64,000 nt of DNA from Jackrogersella multiformis (taxonomy: Eukaryota > Ascomycota > Sordariomycetes > Xylariales > Hypoxylaceae). The notes below the pieces were generated by a model. The model was not told where the DNA came from and searched no databases. It worked only from the letters and a program-made list of their open reading frames with translations. Shown here piece after piece: positions 1 through 11,684 of this stretch; within the stretch, counting starts at the first letter, position 1; every line of letters starts with the position of its first letter. The stretch is taken from positions 4,216,001 through 4,280,000 of the forward strand of contig CADCXD010000001.1 of the NCBI GenBank assembly GCA_902806575.1, written 5' to 3'. Made by a program: the position numbers and the translations under genes.

Positions 1-3000
1 TAATTTTTAATAAAGTTTATAACTTATTTTATTTAATAATTTTTAAATTTTATTAAGGTTATTTTACGTAAGACTTAATTAAAGTTAAGGAGTTTTTAAT
101 TATTAATACGATAAAGTTTAATAAGTAAAATATAAAATAAGTTATATATTTTTTAACTTTTAAATAAAGTAAATCTTATTATTATAAAAGAAATTATTTA
201 TTAAATTTTAAAAAGTTTTAAAAAGTTTTTATTTAATTTTTTAATAAAGCGTTTAATTTTAATATTCTTTATATTAAGTATTATAAATTATTTCTTTTAG
301 AAAATTAATGTATTTTTTTATTATTTATTAGTTTATTTTTTTATTTGTTAATAATTTTATTTTAAATATTTTTATATTTCTTAATATATTTATATTATTT
401 AATATATATATAATTTACTTCTTAAATTACGTAAAATACTTATAAGGGGGTTATAAGTTATTAAATAATAACCATAGTTAATATAAAAAGAAATAAATTA
501 TATTAATAATAAAATAATATTATTATAAGTAAATTTAATTATTATAAAAAAATCCTCTTAATTATTTATTTTATAATTAATAAAAGTTTTAAGGTAAATC
601 TTTAAAATTTAATTAAGGCGTTTTATTTAACCATTAATTTATAAATGAAATATAATGTTTATTTGGAATTTAATATTTATTAATTTAAAAATCTTTTTCT
701 AAATATAAAAAATAAACTTAAAATCTTTATTAAAAATAATGTTTAATAATACGCCATATAATTTTTAATATTATTTAATAAAAATTTTAATTAAATTATT
801 AGACTTTTTTATTTTTATTTTAAAAGGGATAAAGTAAGTTATTTTTAAGAATAAATTTACTATTACTTAAATAAAATTATAATTATTCGATAAAAGAAGA
901 TTTATAATAAAATTTATTATTATTATTAATTAAAGCTTATAATATAATTTTATTAATTAAAAATGTTTATATAAAGCGTAACGAAAAATCTTATTTTATT
1001 AATATTTTAAATAACTTTATATATAATTTTAAACGATATTTTTAATATTTAACTATTAAAAGTTTTAAATGATTAGTTTTAAAGTTTTATTTATTTTTAT
1101 ATGTTTAGCGATGAAAGTATTTTATTTAAAAGAAATAACTTCTTTTTAAAATTTTATAAATATTTAAAACTTATCCTTTCGATATAAAACATTATTTTAA
1201 AGAATAACGTTCTTAAAAAGATTTATGGTTTATATAGCATATTCCGGATTATTAGTAATTATTTTTTTTAGTTTTTTTATAAAGTTAAAAACTTAATTAA
1301 AAGTAATAAAGCTATATAATTTTCTTTTTTTTAAGTTAATATTATAATAATTTAAAAAAAATATTAACCTTATTATTTTATTTTCTTAATCGGTAATTAA
1401 TAATAAATTAATATAATAATAATTATTATACTTATTAAGCTTAATATTAGTTTAAAACTTTAATCGTTATAAAATAAGCTAATTTTAATAATTAAAGTAA
1501 ATTTTAATTTAATATTTAACATTTTTTAAATATTAATACTATTTTTTTAAAAAATTTATTATAATTAATAATTCTTTATTATAAATTTTATAATTTATTT
1601 TTATTAATATAAGTTTATAAAAATAATAAGTTATTAATTTAAACTTACTTTAATTGTTTTTTTAAAAAAGAACGGCGTTAATAATATAATTTAATATATC
1701 GGTTTTAATATAAATTTATTTTAAAGGATTAAAATATATTATAATAAAAACTTAAATAAACTAAAATTTAAATTCTTTAAAAGATTTATTTATTTCCTCG
1801 ATCCACTTTTAATCTTTTTTATCTCTTTTATTTACATTAATAATTAGCTTTATTATTTCTAAGAATTTCTTTATAAATTGTTAATAAAAATTTATAAAAC
1901 CAATAAATTATTAATATAATCGATTTTATTTTAAACTATTAAAATATCATTTATTCCGATAATATATCTTAAAAAGTTTATTTCTTATACTTTTTAAAAG
2001 TATTTTTATAAGTTAACCGTTAAGTGATATTTTATAAATCTTTTTAAAAAATTTTTAATAATCTTATTATATTCCTTTATTAATTAAAAGATCGTAAAAG
2101 CGTTAATTAATTTAAATAATATTATTAAATATTTAAAAAAGTTATATTTATAACGAAATATTATTTTCCATTTATTTCTTTCTTTAATCTTAACTAAATA
2201 AAATCTTAACTTAAAATTAATCTTTATAAATTATTTCGTAATTTTAAAATAAGCTTATAATTTAAATATTAAAAATATAAAATAATAAATAAAAATAATA
2301 TTATTATTTAAGCTTTAATAATTAACCATTAACTTAAAAAGGTTTTAAAAATTAAATTTATTAATAAATATCATAAATATTACATAAGATAAGGTTAATT
2401 TTTAGATTTAACCGTTATTAATTATTTTATTTAATTATAATTTAAATATATTAAATTCCCTTTCGCTTATAACGTAAAAAGATCCCTTAAAAAGTATTAC
2501 CTTACTTCCTTAATTATAATATATATAAATTTACGAAATTTCTTAGGAATATTCCTTAACGTTTTATTTATTTTAATATTTTTTATTATCGCTATATTAA
2601 TTAACTTTTTTAGGTTATATAAGGTTAAGTTAATATAATATTTTTAATAATAAAAAAAATTAAACTTAACCTTTTTAAGGTTTAAAAAAAAGTTTATAGG
2701 TTTATAGATTTTTATTTATTATTATAATATAATAATATTACATTTATTATTTAAGGCGTTTAACTTAAAATTAATTTAGGAAAAATAATTTTCTCAATAA
2801 TAAAAAATAAAAAAATCGATATAATAACGTTTTATAAAAAAGATTTAAATTAAGTTAAAAGTTAATATAAATTAAATATATTATTTCTTTACTTTTAAAA
2901 AAAATATTATTAAGATTAAACTTTCGGAATTTAATAATATTTATATTTAATATTTTTTTTTATTATATAATAATATTATACTAATAATAAATTTATATTT

Positions 3001-5958
3001 TAAAATTAATTTTAAATAAGCTTTTTTTATAACTTTTATCTTATTTTTAATTAATCTTTTAATTGTTATAACTTAACATACTTTACTTTAATTTAGTTAT
3101 AAAATCCGATAAAATATAACGTTAAAGTTATTTAAAAATTTAAATCGGAATTTTCGATTTTTATAATTTAAAAATAAGATAATTCTTGTAAAGTTATATT
3201 TATTTATACCTTTTTTTATAATAAAAGTACAAGTTAAATATTATCATTTCGAAGTCGTTTTACGAAAAAAAACTTTATCCGGATTTAATAATAAATCTTT
3301 ACTATTAACGTTTTTTTTAATAAAATAAAAAAAGATTTAATAATTATTACGTTTATAACGTTAATAAGATTTTTTATCCTTCTTTTATTAATTTATATTT
3401 ACTTAATTAATTCTTTTTAAAATATTCTTATTATTAAATTAAATTTTATCCTTTTAATTTAATCTTAACTTACCTTTATTCTTAAATTTATCGTTATTTT
3501 TTAAAGATTAATTTAAACTTAAATTAAAGTAATTTTCTTTTTTGTAATTAATTTAACTTAACTTTAAAGATTTTTAAATTAAAATAAACCTTTTTTTCCC
3601 CGAAATATTAAGATTAATTAATATATTTTTATATATTTAACTTATTTTTTAAATAACGGTAAAAAGAATTTCGTTCGTATTTAAAAATCCTTTTTATTTA
3701 AAATAAATTAATTTAATGATTTTATTAAAAAAGGTTTTAACGATATAATTTTAAAACGTTATTTTAAACCATTAAATTATTTTATTAAGGTTTAATAATT
3801 CGATAAAATATTAAGTAATATCCCTTTAATATTTAAATTTATTCCATTTTTTCGAATTATAATACCTTTTTAAAAAGTTTATAAAACGTTTTTAAACGGT
3901 AGCAACGTATATTATTTAAATATTAAAAACCTTTAACCACGTAACTTAACTTTTATATTATTAATATTATAATTATACTTTTTTAAATAATAACGATTTA
4001 ATTTAATTAATGCGATAAAACATTTTAAAAAAACATTTTATATACGTTTTTAAATATATTATAACTTTTATTTATTAAATTTAAAACTTTAAAAAATGTT
4101 TATTATCGTAAACGGTAAGTTTATTAAATTATATTAAATTAATAATAATTATAACATAAAAAGAATAAGTTAATCGTTTTAAAGCCTTAAGTAATTAATT
4201 ATTATTACTTTAAAATAAAGGATTTTGTTATTATTTAAAAGCGTAAAATTACCCCGAGATAATCTTTTAAAAATATCCTTAAATAATTTAAGGTTTTAAA
4301 ATTAATTATTAAAATTAAAGTTGCTTAAGTTATTATTAAATATTTTAGCGGCTTTTTAAAAGAAATTTTTTTATTATTATTTCTAAATATAAAGAGGTTA
4401 ATTTTAATAAAATAAAATTATATTTAGGCCTTTTTAATTATTTTTTTAATTTAAATTTATAAAAAAGATTGTAAGGAAAGAAAGTTCTTTATTTAAATTT
4501 TCGAATTAAAGTATTTAATAAATAATATTTTAAAATATATTAAATCTTTTTAATTAAAGAGATTTAATTTAATTAATATCTTTAATATAATACGTTTTTT
4601 AATATTTTTTAAAATAAAGTTAATATTAATTAATTTATTAAAAACGATTTAAATATAAACTTTTAAGTTATTAAATTAACGATAAGTTTTTGCGTTAATA
4701 TACGTAAAATTTACATATGTTTTTACAAAAAAGTTATTAATTTAAAATTCCTTAATGTAAACTTAATTTATTACTTTTTATTAAAAATCTTTTTATTTTT
4801 TAATATTTTAATGAAAGATTTAAAAAGTTTATTAATAATAATTAGTTATTTTTCTAAACTTATTAATAGTTTTTTATTAAATTTAATTATTTTATATATA
4901 TTAAGTAATTATACTTTAAATTTATTATTTAAGGTAGGTTATTTATTTATTTATTAATATTATACCGATTTAATTAAGTTAAATTATCGTATTATAAATT
5001 ATTTAAACCATATTATATTAATTTTAAATTTTGTTTTCGTTAATAATTTAATTAATCGTAACGGTAATAATAAATATTTAAATAATATAATAATTATTAT
5101 ACATTTATTAATAAAATTTAATAAATTATATAAAAAGATTATTAAAATTAACTTTAATATTATTAATATTTAAAACGTTTTATATAATTATTTTATAATT
5201 TTAAAGGTTATAAAAAATTACGACATTATCGTTATTAAATTAAAATAATCTTAAAATAGGAGAAAGATTTTAAAATAATATATTCTGTATTTTAAATATT
5301 TTAATAAGGAACTGCGTATTAAAGCGTTATTTAATTTTAATAAGTTTTTATAAATAACGATTTTTTTAAGCTTACTTTTAACTTTAAGGTTTTATAAAAA
5401 AAATATTATTAAAAATTCGGAGGATTATTTATTATTTAACGAAAAAAATAATTCGAAATTTTATAAATTAATAAATAATAAGGTTAAAGTATAAGTATTT
5501 AACTTAAATACTTATAAAATAATAAAATATAAAATTTCCTTTATAATTATAATAATATACGTAATAATAAAATTAATAGGTAATATTAATATAATATATT
5601 TTAATAAAAATTCTTTTTAAGTAAGTTAATTATTTATAAATAATTGAAATAAAGTAATTTAATAAAAAAATTAACTTTCTTTTAAAAAGCACGTACTTTT
5701 TTAAAATAAGGTTTTTTTAAAATAAAAAAGAATTATTTATAATAAAGGCAATAAAGCTTAAAATTATAATTTAAATATCTCTTTAAACGTCGTTAACGCC
5801 CTTTTAATCTTATTAATTTAGTTTTATATATATTAATTAAATCTTTTAATTAATCTTATTTAATAGCTTTATTTTATAAGTTTTAACACATCTCGTATTT
5901 ATTAATTTATATGTATATATTGATCATACTCTGTTTCGTGGAGCCTATCCGTATAACA
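1..5958. mobile_element. RIP-degraded LTR retroelement block, left end outside window
   Basis: About 5.9 kb made almost only of A and T, with no open frame of note on either strand. The right 221 bases are an LTR whose differences from the cleaner copy at 32644-32957 are nearly all C-to-T and G-to-A, the signature of repeat-induced point mutation acting on both strands. The block is therefore read as the body of an LTR retrotransposon of which only the right LTR is visible. A purine-rich tract (about 5719-5733) just left of the LTR could be the polypurine tract, which would put the element on the plus strand, but in such A-rich sequence this is weak. I could not recognise gag, reverse transcriptase or integrase through the mutations, so Gypsy or Copia type is undecided. 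The base composition changes abruptly to normal coding sequence after about 5960. Confidence 0.85.
5738..5958. repeat. Right LTR of the RIP-mutated element
   Basis: Begins TATAATAAAGG (TGTGACAAGGG in the clean copy) and ends GTATAACA (GTATGACA in the clean copy). It aligns to 32644-32957 almost throughout by C/T and G/A transitions, but lacks about 93 internal bases. The last 60 bases are the least mutated. The five bases after it, ACAAC at 5959-5963, would be the target-site duplication; its partner is outside the window. Confidence 0.85.
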
Positions 5959-6017
5959 ACAACGTAAAGGGGGATTTCAAATTTTCAAATTTAACAGAAC
6001 TTATATCCAATATCCTT

Positions 6018-7311
6018 TTATACACTCTCAGGAATCGGTCCCCATTCACCAGCAGCTTTAATCTTACCCTCATAGCCCACGGCTTTGGCGTAGTCCGCCA
6101 AAAACCCCCACCTTACCTTCTTGACCCAGCCCTTCTCCATGAAGTCATTAGCACGTTTAGGAAAGAAGTCCGCCACGCCCAGCAAGTACTGCTCGTGGGC
6201 CGGGACGACGAGGATGTTGTCGTGGGCGTCGACCTCCTGGAGCTTCTTGATGCTCTCGATCGCCTCCGCCACGTTTTCGTGGACGGTTGGCTGGCCGTTC
6301 GGAGAGACTAGCGATGGGACATAGAAGGGCTGCTCCTTGCCGTCGCGAAGAAGTTTTTCGAATATCTCGCCGGGGCACGGCGCCGGAGCCACGGGGTCGA
6401 AGGGGTGCGGCGAGATGGAGTCGGGCAGCGGGTGCCAGTGGTGCGGTCGCAGCTCGCCGCCGTGGTGAACGGCGTCACCACCCATCACGATGAAGCTGTC
6501 GGGGTTGCTCGTCACGCGCGCCAAGCCGCATATGTGGCCGATGCAGTGTCCCGGAGAGTCAAGGAAATAGAACGACCCGTCGCCGAAATAGTCAATAGCT
6601 GGGAATTTTCCGATCTTGAGTGGTGACTTGGAGAAGTCTAGCTCATGCACCTCTCGACCCTGGTAGTCGGCCTCGATGAGGAACCTAGAGTCGGGGTTGG
6701 CCGGATATCCGGGAAATATTTTCGTCGTGACTCCCGGGCCGACGATCAACTTCGTCGTCGGCTCGAAAGTCGTCGGATCTCCAGTGTGATCCAAGTGCGC
6801 CTTCAACAACGAGTTAGTATTGGCTCTTTGGGTAAAGGGTTCAGGGGTTTCAGGCATATTTCGGGAGCAACAACTCCTCAACCAGCATATTTAGGAGTGT
6901 TTGGCTCTTGAGACAAGCTAGGAAGGGTTAAACAGAACTCTCCATGCTACATACATGAGACCATACTACCGCTTCGAGACTCTTGGTGTCGACTCCATGC
7001 TCATCTAGGATCTCGCGGACGTGTTTAGGCACAATGATTTGGACATTGACGTTTTCGAACTCTTTCAAAAGCATAGGAGGCCAGTTCCAGGTATCTTTCC
7101 TCAGGCCGAGATCGAACACGAGAGACCGGTTCAGAACCGGGTGCTGGATCAAGAAGGAGTAGATGGGGGTTGCTAGGTAGTCGTGCCCTGGGATCGCGGG
7201 TCCGAAGAAGCGTCCAGGATGGAGCCCATGGATTGAACCTGTGGTGTTTATGATGGAGACATCGATGGTGGACGTCGAGGCGGGGATGTTTAGTTCAGGA
7301 GCCTCGGCCAT
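6018..7311 (-). CDS. Metallo-beta-lactamase-fold hydrolase, lactonase-like
   Basis: Two exons, 7311-6955 and 6800-6018, with a 154-bp GT-AG intron; joined they give about 379 residues. The splice rebuilds the zinc-binding signature: exon 1 ends in VVWSH and exon 2 opens AHLDHTGDP, giving HxHxDH. Further likely zinc ligands follow: His in SPGHCIGH about 100 residues on, and Asp/His in GGDAVHHGG. This is the pattern of the fungal metallo-beta-lactamase superfamily group annotated as N-acyl homoserine lactonase-like; the substrate cannot be told from sequence. No signal peptide or membrane segment is seen, so it is probably cytosolic. The stop lies only 60 bp from the retroelement LTR. A sugar transporter follows upstream on the same strand, but the 0.9-kb gap argues against a shared transcript. 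Confidence 0.85.
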
Positions 7312-8254
7312 GATTGTTATTTGCTTTACTTGTGTATTAACTAATTATATTTTACTCTTCAGACAGGTCTGGACTTGAACCTCCTTTTTATGTCACCTCT
7401 CGCAAGCTCAATCAAGTGTTGATTTATAATTCAGATTATGTACTGTAGCAGTAGCTTGGCTTAGTAATTTGTCAGCACGGTGTAGTTGAATGGCCGTCGA
7501 AGCAGCATCTCGGTTCGCATTCGTGGATGATTCGGTCTTTTAATACCTCACAGATCCTAGCATGATCTCCGTCGCCTAGTCCCGATTCTTCTATATCAAC
7601 CCCGACTCTTCTCTTCAGGGTAAGAGTCAGAACGGGCCCCATGATAAGTCCCACAAAAGCTTATGGCTATTGGAGATCTTGGTGTTAATGCAGGTTGGGA
7701 TAAAAAATACTACATAAAGGCAATACTAGGTACATAAAGGCAAAGTCTAGTATATCTCAATCAATACCAGACCAAGTTTCTAAAATGGAATAGGCCAACA
7801 TATGTCATCTTCTCTTCACTGGAGGGTTAGGGTTGGGTTAGGGTTAAGAGGTAGGGTTCAGGGTTCGGTTCTTACTAACCTCATACCGTCAATGCGTAAA
7901 AGTCTCACAGTGGGCCACCTTGAGGATTTTATATAATATGTCCTTGTTATTCTAAGGTGTTATATTACGAATTTATTGAGAACTTCTCGCCATTGTTAAG
8001 GTGTTATATTAAGGTCCTTTACGCATGATACAACTTCTTTAATTAACGTAGAGGTAAAAATGGTAATGAAATTACCTATTTATTATAGATATGAACTGTG
8101 CTTAAAGCAAGGGGCAAACAAAGTACAAGCTATGTAATTTCACCAAAGCGTAATTAAGCAAATATGGACGCAATAAAATTGACAATGCAACTAATGGGCA
8201 GCTATTGATAGTTATTCTGGAAAAGCAGCCTAGAAATAGCATTGCTCATTAGAA
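7312..8254. other. Spacer between lactonase-like gene and transporter
   Basis: No convincing gene. It holds the lactonase promoter side, a degenerate telomere-like tract at 7823-7870, and two near-direct copies of AAGGTGTTATATTA (near 7955 and 8000). A 60-codon open frame at 7472-7654 has no recognisable content. Confidence 0.6.
7823..7870 (+). repeat. Interstitial telomere-like TTAGGG tract (degenerate)
   Basis: About 48 bases built of GGGTTA/GGGTTG/GGGTTC units, matching the TTAGGG telomere repeat of most filamentous fungi with several interruptions. It is too short and degenerate to be a working telomere. It may mark an old chromosome end, a break healed by telomerase, or chance. Confidence 0.5.
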
Positions 8255-10220
8255 TCAGGCCTCGTCGACGTGCTCGGCGGTAGCTCGCTTCTTGTCTGAC
8301 CCCAGATTACGGCTCTCCATATCTTTCAGAGCCTCGGCTACAATTGTAGTATTGTAACTCTTAAAGTTGCGGACCGAAACACGGTTAGCAAAGAGTTCGT
8401 CAATTTCTTCCAGTGTTCTCCCCTTGGTTTCCGGGACGCATAGGTAAAAGAACACCAAGCAGCATAAATTCGAACCAGCCCATATGTATGCATATTTAGC
8501 TCCCTGTTAGATCACGTTAACCAAGTAGTCCTCGGAATAGGGTAAGATAAATAGCGGGCTTTTGAAGCTACCTACCCAGTTAAGATCCTCTGGGTTGATG
8601 AAATACGGCGAGCAAAATCCTGTCAGCCAGGCAAGGAAGTATCCTAGACTGATAGCTGATCCCACTGACCACGACCTCAACCTCGTGCTCACCATCTCGG
8701 TTGCTGTTGGATATGTTGCGTCTCCGACAAATGCGTTATAGGAAAACTGATATAGGGCAGTAAACGCGATGAGGCAGTTCCGTGAAGAGACTGTTCCGTA
8801 GGCCACAGTTGCTGAAACGGCCATTCCAAGCATTGCCAGCCCCTGAGCCACAGCACCCGTCATTAAAACTGTCCGCCGGCCCATAACGTGACGCATTAGG
8901 TACATCCCGACGTTGACGCCGACAAAGCCCAGGCATGTGTTCATGACCGAATACCTGAAGGCGTCGTCAACAGTCAGGCCTGCCACGATCATGAAATAAG
9001 TTGAATAACTGATGATAAACCACGAGCCGGCTCCAGTTTGAGATGCAATGACACCAAAGCATAAAAGTGTTCGTCTCAGCTCGGTTCCTATATTCCTCTC
9101 TTGTGAGTGGCTTTATCCGCATCAGTTAGAAGGGGGAATTCGGTCATACCTTTAAACATATCCAACGGCCCGATTGTGTTGGCTGTGTGCTTTTCTTCTT
9201 CAATTCCCTTGACCATTTCAACCCATTCAAGTTCAAGCTCCTCGGAAGACAGTGAGTCCCCTCTTAACTTTATAAGCGACTTCCTGGCTTCGTCCATCTT
9301 TCCCTTATACAATAAATATCTAGGCGATTCAGGCACGAATAGAAGTCCAACGGCCAAAAACGTTGGGACGATGAACAGGGTGCCAAGCGGGATCTGGTAA
9401 GAAGCTTTGTCCAGTCGGCTCTTGGTGGCATTGGTTACTGATGCCCCTACGATACTTCCTATATTAACCCATTCTGAAAAGAGAGCTACCATGACGGCGC
9501 GGAGGTGAGCAGGAGCTACTTCGGCAGTCTGCTATTTGTCAGTATGTTATGCTTTAACCAAAAACAGTCTTTCCTTCAGAACCATTCCAATCTAAAGCAA
9601 AAAAGGGGGAACATGTATATGCCACATACTGCAGATATGTTAGCTTTCATTCAATAGGATAGCAGTAGAAATATTTAACGCAGAAACAAGAACATATGTC
9701 TTTATGGGACAGATCTATATATACGTACCGTAGATATTCGAGAAAGTCACCAGAAAGCCATTAGCCAAGCCAAGGATCAATCGGCCAACATAAACTGCAG
9801 CTTTATCTGTCGCAGAAATCTGGATGATACATGCAATTGCGTTCAGGACACACGCGAGCCAGAGAGCAACCTTTCTACCGAAGAAATGCGCAAACGCTCC
9901 GGCGACAAGCGAAGACAGGAAAGCACCCAACGTTAGGAGTGACCCGATGAGTCGTTGGAACGTTCCCTATGGCTCTTGGTCATCATGATGAACAGTGAAA
10001 GACCCGAAAATCGTCAACTTGCCTCTATTGCATATCCTCCAGGCTGGTTGGGATCCTTATAACCAAATACTTCTAGGAAGCCCGGCATGGCCTGTAGGGA
10101 CCCAACTGCTGCTGAGTCAAGTCCGTACTGCATATTAGCTATCGCGACGATAGCACATATGAGAAGGCATTTTCGATTCGCCCAGAGGGACGTCTCAGTT
10201 ATCTTGGCGGTGTTTACCAT
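8255..10220 (-). CDS. MFS sugar transporter
   Basis: Major facilitator of the sugar porter family, about 530 residues and 12 membrane spans, plasma membrane. Exons as read: 10220-10023, 9966 to about 9730, about 9528-9150, 9099-8576, 8503-8255. Family marks: a GLDSAAVGSLQ segment in span 1, GRK in the loop after span 2, EVAPAHLR after span 4, PESPRYLL before the central loop, and PETKGRTLEEIDELF after span 12. The first intron (10022-9967) has a GC donor in a perfect AG|GCAAGT context and keeps frame. The second junction is a problem: the only good donor after NIY (G|GTACGT) is in phase 1, while the acceptor before TAEVAP needs phase 0. Either one base is missing or the splice is unusual. Substrate is unknown; the family carries hexoses or disaccharides by proton symport. 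Confidence 0.85.
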
Positions 10221-11684
10221 GATTCCAGTTTTTCGAAGTGGAGATGTTAGAGTTCACGAAATTATTGTAACATGCCCAGGTGACGAACGGTGAGAAATAC
10301 CCAAGAAGCTGGATACGGGGAAAGATGCCTTATGCCACGGTATAATATTTATGTATTGGAAGTCCGTGAGCTACCCCAACTTTTCATATCAGATCCCTGC
10401 GTAGAGTTGATATATTACCGCGGCGTAGGCTCCACGATCTTCGCGTTTTTCCTATTATTGACCAAGCGCTTCCATATTAGATCTCCCCGCATTTCGGTAA
10501 TTACTTTCAAGTCGACGAGGCCCATCTAGATCAGCAAGTGTTGTAGCTGAGCCATGCCCTGCCAATGACATCCCCTGACCTTACAAGCCGTTGTCGACGG
10601 GCTTGTCAATAGTTCGAAATACACAGGTTCCAATAGGACGGCAATTGGGGGAGACACCTCCAACCTAGACGGGGGGTGATTCCACTCTGGGGTAATATGC
10701 GGGATAGAGAGAGAGCTAGCTGCTTGGTGTCAAGTCTGTTAGACTGTGAGATTGTGGTAAGTAGTAACAGATATATTTACACGTTCGTTGGCGAAATCAC
10801 TTACCTGATATAAATCTATCTACGAAAGGTGTCTAGAACTCTTAAAACTCTGGAGTTGTTAGTCTTTCATTAGGGACATAACATAGAACCTACCTAGGTA
10901 ACCTAATGCAGTTTCTATAGTAATTGAGTATATTCATAATGTTTGGGTTTATTTTATCATCTCGTCGTATTTTATTTACTCTGGTCTAGAGAATTTGTTG
11001 TACTTGTAACGTTGATAATTACAATGACAATCAGAGTGAAGTGTAAGTCTTCAATTCCTATACCACTGTATGCAGTACCCCCTTATTCTTTAAAAGGAGA
11101 CATACCTATTAGTGTAGAATGCGGAGAACGTACTAAGCCGATCTAGGACCGGGGATGATAGCTGGCGATGTTCCGTTAATTATCCGGCTTATCTGAACTG
11201 TGCGAATCAGTCAATTACGGTGACCCAGCATATAAAAACGATTCCATAACCCTGTTAAAGCACCGTTATGCCGGCAATCTAGATATTTATATGCGGAACT
11301 GTATATCACATCAGTCTAAGCACCGTTTCGGACCCACCGCAATGTCGACACCTGGCAATTGACACGGTTCAGGTTTCCGAACAACGAAAGGCTCCAAAAC
11401 TAAAAAAAAATCCAAACAAAAAAAAAGATACGACCGTCATAGAAAGTTATCAACAACCTAAAAAATTCAATCTTGTAATTCTGTACAACAAACATCGTAA
11501 TTGATGCGTCGAACAACCTACTACGGCTAGCTCGTGCCCTCTCGGCATCTAACCTCTGGTTAATTGTCATTTTATCTTCTTTTTCTTACTCTAATAACTA
11601 GGTACACTTCTTCGACTACGACTACGGTTCTTCCTCCCCTTGACTCGGAGCCTAGACTCCGGTAGGGCGTAGTTGTATGCGACG
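10221..11684. other. Spacer upstream of J-protein gene
   Basis: About 1.5 kb with short chance open frames only. It holds the promoter regions of the divergent transporter and J-protein genes, one exact TACCTAGGTA palindrome at 10891-10900, and A-rich runs around 11400-11430 near the J-protein start. Confidence 0.5.

Noticed and set aside
1..5737. Centromere or mitochondrial DNA as explanation for the AT-rich block
   Set aside because: The RIP-mutated LTR at its end and the lack of mitochondrial genes fit a mutated retroelement better.
7472..7654. 60-codon minus-strand open frame
   Set aside because: No recognisable content, and shorter than chance frames elsewhere in the window.
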